Shown in pieces: positions 11,574 to 18,853 of a stretch of 18,853 bases of DNA (its first letter is position 1; each line of letters begins with the position of its first letter). Under the pieces are notes generated by a model, which was not told where the DNA came from, made no database searches, and saw only the letters and a list, made by a program, of their open reading frames with translations. The DNA lies in the NCBI GenBank assembly GCA_030674155.1, contig CM060324.1, positions 54,725,003 to 54,743,855 of the forward strand. Direction: 5' to 3'. The DNA comes from Stramonita haemastoma. Its lineage: Eukaryota > Mollusca > Gastropoda > Neogastropoda > Muricidae. A program made the translations under genes and the position numbers.

Positions 11574-13162
11574 TATTTTTAAATAGAGAAAATATGAATT
11601 GCCAAAAAGGGTAGCATTTTGTATAAAAGTGTTGAAAGTATGCTCTATTATGTTTTTTTTTCTGTTCTTTTTTTAACTCACACCAAATGTGAAAACACAA
11701 AGAAAGCTTGTGTTGTGATTGGCATTGATATGTTATTTAATATTGTGTATAGTGATATCAAGTGTGTGTTTGTGGGGTGTGTTGTATGCGTGTGTTTGTG
11801 TGTATGTGTGTGTTTGTGTCTTTTTAAATTAAAAAAAAAATGAGATCAAATGAAAACTGATAAAAATGTAAGTGGTATGATAGTGTAGAAAGTGTGCCTA
11901 AGAGATTTTCTTTTTTAATTCATTAATTTTTAAATCACATCAAATTTGATAAGAAAAAGAAAAAACGTTGTGCTGTGATTGACATTAATATTCTGTGAAA
12001 TGACTTTAGATGATGTTGGTGACAGATCTGTGTATTGATCTTCTGCTGGAAGATTGATGGCAGATTTTACACCAACACATATTAGGAAAATTGTATGTGA
12101 AAGAGTCGTGGTATATGATTTTTAAAAAGTGGATTAGTGTGAGGATTTTCTCTTCTTTGGTAATGAGATCAAAATTAATATAAATTGAGAATAAAAAATG
12201 TAATAGTTGATATCGGGTTGTAAAAATGTGCATAATGAAAGTGGGGGTTTTGTGCGGGGTTTTTTGTTTTTTTTTTAATCACATGAAGTTTGAAAACAAA
12301 AACAATGCTTATGCAGCAGTTAGAATTAATATTATGTGAAATGACTTTAGATGATGTTGGTGGCAGATCTGTGTATTGATCTTCTGCTGGAAGATTGATG
12401 GCAGATTTAACACCAGCACATCTTACGAAAACTGTATGTGAAGACTGCTGGCATATTATTTTAAGTGTAGTATTGATGAAAATGTGCCTGTTTTTTAAAT
12501 ATTTTTATATACTTTTTTTAATGAGATCAAATGGAAACTGCAAGGAAAAACGTAGCATGTTGTATGATGATGTAGAAAGTTAGTGAAGACAGGTTTTCTT
12601 TTTTTTTAATTGTTTTAATCAATCAAATGTGAAAACACAAAGCTTTGCTGTGATTGGCATAACTATTCTGTGAAATGACTTTAGATGATGTTGGTAGCAG
12701 ATCTGTGTATTGATCTGCTGGAAGATTGGTGGCAGATTTTACACCAGCACAATTTAAGAAAAATACATGTGAAAGACTAATGGTTATTTATGGTGTTAAG
12801 TTTAGTAGTGAATAAAATGTGCCTGTGTGTTTTTTCTTTTGGGGGGAGATGGTTTTTTATCCTTTTTTTTTTTTTTAATTCACATCAAATGTGAAAACAA
12901 AAAGCAAGCTTTGCCGTGATTGTTATTGATATGTATATATATAAAGTGTGACTGCTAGGTGTTTTGTTTGTTTGGTTGGTTGGGGGGTTTTTTGGTGGCA
13001 GATCTGTGTATTGATCTTCTGCTGGAAGATTGATGGCAGATTTTACACCAACACATCTTTTAAAAAATGTATGTGAAAGACTACTGGTATATGATTTTAA
13101 GTGTAGTGTGGGATAAAATTTCCCAGTGTGATTGGTGTTTCTTTTTATTTTAAGTAACTAAT

Positions 13163-13380
13163 GAGATCAAATGTGAATTTACAAGAAAAATGTACATTGT
13201 ATAATAGTGTAGAACATGCAGTGGAGAGGTTTTCTTTTTATTTATTTTTTTTAAGTCACATCAAATATGAAAACAAAAGTGCTTGTGTTGGGATTGGCAT
13301 TGATATTTTAGTGATTTTATGTGCAGTATTGGATAAAACGTGCCAGTGATTTTTTCTTCTGTCTGATTTTTTTAAATATT
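13163..13380 (+). repeat. Representative short monomer lacking the hairpin module
   Basis: This 218-bp unit runs from one GAGATCAAATGTG to the next GAGATCATTTGTG. Where long units have GATATTCTGTGAAATGAC, the core and GGTATATGATTTTAAGT, this one has GATATTTTAGTGATTTTATG directly. Other short units lie at about 7773-7999, 8000-8232, 10311-10538, 11586-11841 (with a TG expansion) and 13722-13919. They share a junction of the form CAT-N-NAT followed within about 6-8 bases by GATTTTATGT, the clearest being 7930, 10450, 13300 and 13840. Confidence 0.8.
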
Positions 13381-14241
13381 GAGATCATTTGTGAAATGAC
13401 AAGAAAAATGTATAATGTTGTATAATAGTGTTGAGAGTGTGTTCGAGTGGTTTTGTTTTTTATTTCAATTTTTTTTCAAAATCACATCAAATGTGAAAAT
13501 AAAAAGCTAACTTGTGCTGTGATTGGCATTACTATTCTGTGAAATGACTTTAGATGATGTTGGTGGCAGATGTGTGTATTGATCTTCTGCTGGAAGATTG
13601 ATGGCAGATTTTACACCAACACATCTTAAGAAAAATGAATGTGAAAGACTAATAGTGTATGTTAAGTGTAGTATTGGGTAAAATGTGCCCGTGTGGCTAA
13701 TTTTTCTTTTTTTTAAGGAACGAGATAAGAATGTAAATTTACAAGAAAAATGCACGGTGTATAATAGTGTAGGAAATTATCTCATTTTTAAATCACTTTA
13801 AATGTGAAAACAGACAAAGCTTGTGCTGTGATTGGCATCAGTATTTTAATGATTTTATGTATAGTAATGGATAAATGAGCGTGTGTTTTGTTTTTCTTTT
13901 CATTTTTTGAAAGAAAAATGAGATCAATTGTGAAATGACATAAAAATCTATGTTGTATGATAGTGTTGAAAGTGTGCTGGAGAGGTGTTTTTGTTTGTTT
14001 TATTTAAATCACATGAACTTTGAAAACAAAAAGAAATCTTGAACTGTGATTGGCATTGATATTCTGTGAAATGACTTTAGATGATGTTGGTGGCAAATCT
14101 GTGTATTGATCTTCTGCTGGAAGATTGATGGCAGATTTCACACCAACACATCAAACTTTTCTTTTGAAAAATTGTTCTGAAAGATTAATGCTATTTATAT
14201 TTATCTTGTTTTAATCTAGTAGTAAGTAAAACGTGCCCATG

Positions 14242-14342
<101 letters not shown>

Positions 14343-14433
14343 CGTTTTGTTATATTAAAAAAAAAAAATGAAATCAAGAAAAATTACAAGAAAATTCTAA
14401 TTTGGACAGTGTTTCAAATGGTGTGGGCTTTTT

Positions 14434-14471
14434 TATTAATTAATTAATTTATTTATTTATTTATTTATTTT
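14434..14471. repeat. (ATTA)n/(ATTT)n microsatellite
   Basis: TAAT/TTAA units pass into about six ATTT units at the right edge of the first satellite. Bases 14472-14611 hold nothing I recognise. Confidence 0.9.
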
Positions 14472-14610
14472 TCATTGAAGAACATATGTTGGAGTAAGAT
14501 TGCTTGTTTAAAAAAGAGTGTATTTGTTTATACGTTTTTAAATGTCACAGAATAAATTTTTTACTATAGTGAGAACTGTTGTCTTTGGTTTCTTTTTGGC
14601 AACCTGGGTC

Positions 14611-14651
14611 AGTGTGTGTGTGTGTGTGCGTGTGCGTGTGTGTATGCGTGT

Positions 14652-14732
<81 letters not shown>

Positions 14733-14761
14733 GCCCAAGGCCAGATGTACAGTAGAAGTCT

Positions 14762-14850
<89 letters not shown>
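14611..14850. repeat. (TG)n and two (TC)n arrays around a retroelement-like tail
   Basis: (TG)n at 14611-14653, TC at 14654-14728, a 36-base island, then TC at 14765-14850. The island begins TGTGGCCCAAGGCCAGATGT and resembles the 3' end at 3578-3630. Arg/Glu or Ser/Leu repeat frames here are artefacts. Confidence 0.92.
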
Positions 14851-14853
<3 letters not shown>

Positions 14854-14971
14854 CAAGAGTAACCATGGTGTGCTAGTGAGAACAGATGACAAATGTTACA
14901 AAACCGCATACGCACGGGGACTGGATGTAAAAACATGCACATCCTCGAAATGAAAGATAAATAAGTAAAGA
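14851..14971 (+). mobile_element. Partial SINE, 3' part
   Basis: AAGAGTAACCATGGTGTGCT, AACAGATGAC, ACAAAACCGCATACGCACGG and GGACTGGATGTAAAAA match the 3' half of the SINE at 18561-18853 at 18764-18836. The tRNA-like head is absent; a TC repeat abuts the truncation. The usual AAGCAC stem is altered (AAACATGCAC) and the end runs ATCCTCGAAATGAAAGATAA followed by an A-rich AAAT/AAAG tail. Confidence 0.8.
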
Positions 14972-15147
14972 AAGAAATAGACAAATAAATACAAAAAAAG
15001 AAATAATAATGAATGGATAAACAAATGAATGATCTGTCTCTGTCAGTATGTCTGTGTGTTTGTCTGTCTGTCAGTCTTTACTTATTTATCTTTCATTTCG
15101 AGGATGTGCATGTTTTTACATCCAGTCCCCGTGCGTATGCGGTTTTG
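14899..15147. repeat. Perfect 73-bp inverted repeat (arms 14899-14971 and 15075-15147)
   Basis: The reverse complement of 14899-14971 equals 15075-15147 base for base. The 103-bp spacer (14972-15074) is A-rich then GTCT-rich. Both arms are the terminal part of the SINE, including its private variants, so the two tails face each other. The right arm is a minus-strand tail that joins the second satellite directly. Confidence 0.95.
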
Positions 15148-15763
15148 GTGCCCTGGGCTCTGTAAGTGTGCAAAAGCGCGGGTGGCAGGGGCCCAAAGGC
15201 GGCCCTTCCGTCACATCTTTTCCAAAGGCGCCTTCTTCAGCTTATGCATACGAGGGTTCTTGCGTATGCGCGCGTGCGCGCGCTCGCCGTTGTTTGCCAG
15301 TGCGTTCGCTTGTATGCGCGCGTGTGGAGGAGACCGTGCACTTTGCTGTGGTGCATGTTGTTGTATGATATTATTTGTTGGCGGCGGTAGGGGTCATCAT
15401 TGCCCGCACTGTACCATGCTTCTTTCCCACAGACTTGGGCAGGTGGGAGCGGGGTCGCCATCTTCGGGGCTGCGGTGTCGCCGCAATCCGGGTGCCACAA
15501 TCTTCAAAAATGGTTGGGAAGATTGTATGCATAGGGTAGAGCAGGGCCTTGGTGCCCTGGGCTCTGTTACTGCAAAAGCGCGGGTGGCAGGGGCCTGAAG
15601 GCGGCCTTTCCGACACATCTTTTCCAAAGGCGCCTTCTTCAGCTTATGCGTAGGGGGTGGGTGCGTATGCGCGCGTGCGCCCGCGCTCGCCACACTCCAC
15701 TTTGCCCTGGTGAATCATATTGCTGTGTATTGTCATTAGTCTTGTGCGCGATGCTTGTTTTTT
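15148..15763 (-). repeat. Second satellite, minus-oriented block
   Basis: This block is the reverse complement of unit types found further right. GGTGCCCTGGGCTCTG followed by GCAAAAGCGCGGGTGGCAGG occurs at 15146 and 15551, and its complement occurs at 17490-17525 and 18220-18260. The distance of about 400 matches the unit length. GC-rich alternating tracts lie at 15261-15283, 15311-15326 and 15661-15680. The block ends in the complement of AAAAAACAAGCAT at 15753-15763. Short frames on both strands are repeat-derived. Confidence 0.88.
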
Positions 15764-15940
15764 ATCTCCCACCCTCTTGCATAGGTGTGGCGCCGGATTT
15801 GTGGCGACACGAGAGCCCCCAAGAGCTAAGAAAGCTAGTTTGTGTGAAGAAAAGCTGGTAAGTGTACGCGGCAAAAAACAAGCATTGTGCACACGAATAA
15901 TGACAATATACAGCAATATGATGCACCAGGGCAAAGTGGA
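15696..15940. repeat. 68-bp inverted repeat at the array orientation switch
   Basis: 15696-15763 is the reverse complement of 15873-15940 at 62 of 68 positions by eye. The spacer is 15764-15872. It marks the point where the satellite turns from minus to plus. Confidence 0.85.
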
Positions 15941-17460
15941 GGGTCGCTGCCACATGCGAGCACACAAACACAATGATAAACACCAGCGCGCACGCGCGTG
16001 CACGCACGCATACCAACCCCCGCCCCAAAAAGCTGCCGTTTTGAGCACAGATGCCAGCGAAAGAGCCGTTTTCAGCGCCGTCCAGCACCCACTTTTGCAC
16101 GATAAAAGACCCCACGGCACCAAGACAATATCGTACTGTATACATACACTCTCTCCCACCCTCTTGGATAGGTGTGGCGCCAGATTTGGGGCGACACGAC
16201 ATCTCCCAAAAGCTAAGAAAGCTAGTTTGTGTGAAGGAAAGCTGGTATGTGTACGCGACAAAAAACAAGCAATGCGCACACGAATAATGACAATATATAG
16301 CAATATGATGCACCAGGACAAAGTGGAGGGTCGCCGCCACATGCGCGAACACAAACAAACACACTGATAAACACCAGCGCGCGCGAGCGTGCGCGCACGC
16401 ATACCCACCCCCCACCCGAAAAAGGTGCCGTTTTGAGCACAGATGCCAGCCAAAGAGCCGTTTTCAGTCACGTCCAGACCCCACTTTTGCACGGTAAAAG
16501 ACCCCACGGCACCAAGACAATATCGTCCTGTATGCATACACTCTCTCCCACCCACTTGGATATGTGTGGCGCCGGATTTGTGGCGACAAGAGACGCCAAG
16601 AGCTAAAAAAGCTAGTTTGTGGGAAGGAAAGCTGGTAAGTGTACGCGACAAAAAACAAGCATTTCGCAGACGAATAATGACAATATACAGCAATATGATG
16701 CACCAGGGCAAAGTGGAGGGTCGCCGCCACATGCGTGCACACAAACAAACACACTGATAAACAAGCGCGTGCGCGCATGCATACCCACCCCCCGTCCGAA
16801 AAAGGTGCTGTTTTGAGCACAGATGCCAGCGAAAGAGCCGTTTTCAGCTCCGTCCAGCCCCGACTTTTGCACGGTAAAAGACCCCACGGCACCAAGACAA
16901 TATCGTACTGTATACATACACTCTCTCCCACCCTCTTGGATAGGTGTTGTGCCGGATCGGTGGCGACACGTCATCTCCCAAAAGCTAAAAAAGCTAGTTT
17001 GTGTGAAGGAAAGCTGGTAAGTGTACGCGACAAAAAACAAGCATTGCGCACACGAAGAATGACAATATACAGCAATATGATGCACCAGGGCAAAGTGGAG
17101 GGTCGCTGTCACATGCGCGCACACAAACAAACACACTGATACACACCAGCGCGCGAGCGTGTGCGAGCATGCATACCCACCCGCCGCCCGAAAAAGCTGC
17201 CGGTTTGAGCACAGATGCCAGCGAAAGAGCCGTTTTCAGCCCCGTCCAGCCCCGACTTTTGCATCGTAAAAGACCCCACGGCACCAAGACAATAATATAA
17301 TGATAATATCATACAATATGATGCACCATAAGAAAGTGTAGGGTCTCTGCCACACGCACAAACACAAAAAATCGCACACATATACACCAGCGACCGCACG
17401 CACGCGCGCACGCGTACACACCCGCTCATGCATAAGCATAAGGCCCGTTTCCGAAAGATG
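15764..17460 (+). repeat. Second satellite, plus-oriented type A units
   Basis: Four tandem units share GAGCACAGATGCCAGC at 16043, 16435, 16815 and 17207 (spacing 392, 380, 392). Each has GCCGTTTTCAG, ACTTTTGCACGGTAAAAGAC, CCCACGGCACCAAGACAATA, TCTCTCCCACCC, a GTGGCGCCGGATTTGTGGCG word, AAGCTAGTTTGTGTGAAGGA, AAAAAACAAGCAT, GACAATATACAGCAATATGA and TGCACCAGGGCAAAGTGGAG, then a GC-rich alternating tract. The last unit lacks about 150 bp between CAAGACAATA and ATGATGCACC. Long frames on both strands (up to 366 codons on the minus strand) follow the repeat and change frame between units. Confidence 0.9.
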
Positions 17461-18290
17461 TGACGAAAACGCCAATTTTGGGCCCTTGGCACCCGCACTT
17501 TTGCACAGTTACAGAGCCCACGGCACCAAGAGCGTGCTCTGCAGTATGCAGACAGTGTGTAGGCCTACAACCATTTTGCAGGTGTGTGGCACTGGAATTG
17601 TGGCGACACCAACGCCCCGAAGAGGGCAACCCCGCTTGCACATAGGCAACTTTGGCGGAAAGAGACATGGTACAGTGCAACCATTAATGACCCCTACAAC
17701 ACACAACAAACGATAATATCATACAATGATTATGATGCACAATTAGAAAGTGCAGTGTCTCTGCCACACGCACAAACACATAAAATCGCACACATATACA
17801 CCAGCGACCGCACGCACGCGCGCACGCGTAAACACCCGCCCATGCATAAGCATTAGGCCCGTTTGGGAAAGATGTGACAAGATACATCCTCTACAACTAT
17901 TTTCGATGTGTCTGGCGCTGGGTTTGTGGCGACACCGTTGCCCCGAAGATGGCAACCCCCGCTCTCACGGGGCCAAGATTGGGGGAAGGAAGCAGGGTAC
18001 AGTGTAGGCAAAGATGACCCCTGCAACTGCCGTCAAATAATAATTTCATACAATGTGATGCACCACAGCAAAGTGCAGGGTCTCCGCTACACGCGCGCAC
18101 ACAAACAAACACACCTACAAACACCAGCGAGCGCTCGCACGCGCACATGCATACCCACCCCCCTATGCATAAGCTGAAGAAGACGGAAAAGATGTGACGA
18201 AAACGGAAATTTCGGGCCCTTGGCACCCGCACTTTTGCACAGTTACAGAGCCCACGGCACAAAGACCTGCCCTGCTGCATGCATACATAC
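17461..18290 (+). repeat. Second satellite, plus-oriented type B units
   Basis: Diverged units are marked by GGGCCCTTGGCACCCGCACT at 17480 and 18214. They carry TTGCACAGTTACAGAGCCCA, a GTGGCGACACC word and ATGCATAAGC. A third unit at 17850-17960 lacks the GGGCCC-to-CAAG part. Spacing of the marker is 734, about two units. These are the plus-strand counterparts of the minus block at 15148-15640. Confidence 0.85.
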
Positions 18291-18307
18291 ATGTATATAC
18301 AATTGTA

Positions 18308-18346
<39 letters not shown>

Positions 18347-18380
18347 GTATATGTATATATATACATATATATATGTGTGT

Positions 18381-18435
<55 letters not shown>
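18308..18435. repeat. (TA)n then (TG)n microsatellite
   Basis: About 60 bp of TA with GTATAT variants, then about 30 TG units with one CTG interruption. It abuts the 3' end of the inverted retroelement tail on its right, so it may derive from the tail's simple repeat. Confidence 0.95.
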
Positions 18436-18436
<1 letters not shown>

Positions 18437-18515
18437 TATAATTCTTTTATGTCGAGGATAATGGGATAAGCACTCTAGTGTTTTTTTATTTTATTTTTTA
18501 ACATCCAGTCCCCTA
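18436..18515 (-). mobile_element. Inverted retroelement 3' tail
   Basis: On the minus strand it reads GGGGACTGGATGTTAAAAAA, an extra A/T-rich insert, an AACACT-AG-AGTGCTT stem-loop, CATTATCCTCGACATAAAAG and AATTATATC, then CA/TA repeats. This is the same order as at 103-165. Similarity again stops just before GGGGACTGG, so only the tail module is present. Confidence 0.7.
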
Positions 18516-18560
18516 AGTAGCCCTAGTCAGCCTGTTAAGGAGCTACTATCACCTATTCGG

Positions 18561-18853
18561 GAGGGGATAGCCTTGTGGTCAGAACATAGCGCTCGCAATT
18601 TGACGACCTGGGTTCGGTGGAGGAGATTTTTCTCCTGGAGTTAACATCAGTGTTGACTCCACTCTCCTCAAAGTCCTTCGGATGAAACTGTAAACTGAGG
18701 CCCGTGTGCGAACACACGCAGAACATCTTGGGCGCACGTTAAATCCTGCTCCGCTTTTCATAAGAGTAGACCATCGTGTGCCGGTGGGAACAGATGACAT
18801 TTACAAAACTGCATACACACGGGGACTGGATGTAAAAAAGCACAAGAGTGCTT
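18561..18853 (+). mobile_element. tRNA-derived SINE, cut by the window edge
   Basis: The head looks tRNA-derived: TAGCCTTGTGG at 18568-18578 fits an A box with one mismatch, and GGTTCGGTGG at 18611-18620 is a degraded B box, 32 bases further on. The middle has GTCCTTCGGATGAAACTGTA then AACTGAGGCCCGTGTG and GGGCGCACGTTAAATCC. This resembles the central domain described for a widespread metazoan SINE group (MetaSINE-like, from memory). The 3' part is CACGGGGACTGGATGTAAAA with the stem-loop AAGCAC-aaga-GTGCTT ending at 18853. The tail lies outside the window. The short minus-strand frame across it is not a gene. Confidence 0.8.
18568..18620 (+). promoter_or_regulatory. Internal pol III promoter remnants (A and B boxes) of the SINE
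   Basis: A box TAGCCTTGTGG and degraded B box GGTTCGGTGG at normal tRNA-like spacing. The B box departs from GGTTCGANTCC at two or three positions, so this copy may not be transcribed. Confidence 0.55.

Noticed and set aside
6559..13755. Recurring short minus-strand frames containing SSRRSIHRSAT-like peptides
   Set aside because: They come from the conserved satellite core on its antisense strand and have different continuations in each unit.
15644..16744. 366-codon open frame on the minus strand of the second satellite
   Set aside because: It is made of three copies of the satellite unit, and equivalent unit segments are read in different frames because units are 392 or 380 bp, not multiples of three. 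Long frames exist in several phases on both strands, which reflects few stop triplets in the unit and not coding.
18568..18640. Functional tRNA gene
   Set aside because: Only A-box-like and degraded B-box-like words are present. No cloverleaf with acceptor stem pairing is evident, and the sequence continues into a SINE body.

Overview
The window is non-coding, repeat-dominated eukaryotic DNA. It has long dinucleotide microsatellites, tandem arrays, a tRNA-derived SINE and a 100-base assembly gap. I find no supportable protein-coding gene, no rRNA and no free-standing tRNA. The SINE has a degenerate tRNA-like head and a central domain of the kind reported in marine invertebrate SINEs. Together with very abundant (TG)n/(TC)n this suggests a marine invertebrate, perhaps a mollusc; that assignment is inference only.

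Layout. 1-165 is the 3' tail of a retroelement with a small stem-loop, AATAAA and a CCTTG tail. 163-907 is a chain of microsatellites, (CCTTG)n, (TC)n, (TG)n and (CA)n. 908-1279 is featureless AT-rich DNA. A poly-C/TC tract (1280-1331) leads into a 24-bp GAT-rich minisatellite (1332 to about 3030). Read on the + strand it is an open, ATG-less frame of acidic repeats up to 2000; past about 2300 it is riddled with small deletions. A second retroelement-like tail lies at 3578-3670, and 100 Ns at 3754-3853.

3854-14435 is an AT-rich satellite array. Its basic unit is about 200-230 bp (short form) or about 330-350 bp (long form). The long form carries an extra module of about 130-140 bp that is an imperfect palindrome; I count 24 copies. 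One fixed position in the unit has repeatedly grown into microsatellites: (TG)n, a G-rich minisatellite, (TC)n and poly-G. A retroelement 3' end (about 5993-6363) has inserted into one unit.

14545-15147 holds (TG)n and (TC)n, a partial SINE and a perfect 73-bp inverted repeat of the SINE tail. 15148-18290 is a second, GC-richer tandem array (unit about 380-392 bp, some shorter). It runs on the minus strand to about 15763 and then switches to plus, with a 68-bp inverted repeat at the switch. Nearly every unit carries an alternating purine-pyrimidine GC tract. 18308-18435 is (TA)n/(TG)n, 18436-18515 an inverted retroelement tail, and 18561-18853 a SINE cut by the window edge.

The most interesting structure is the first satellite: a monomer in two length classes that differ by a strongly conserved hairpin module, with an internal microsatellite nursery. 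Also notable is a stem-loop plus AATAAA plus simple-repeat tail shared by otherwise different retroelement ends.
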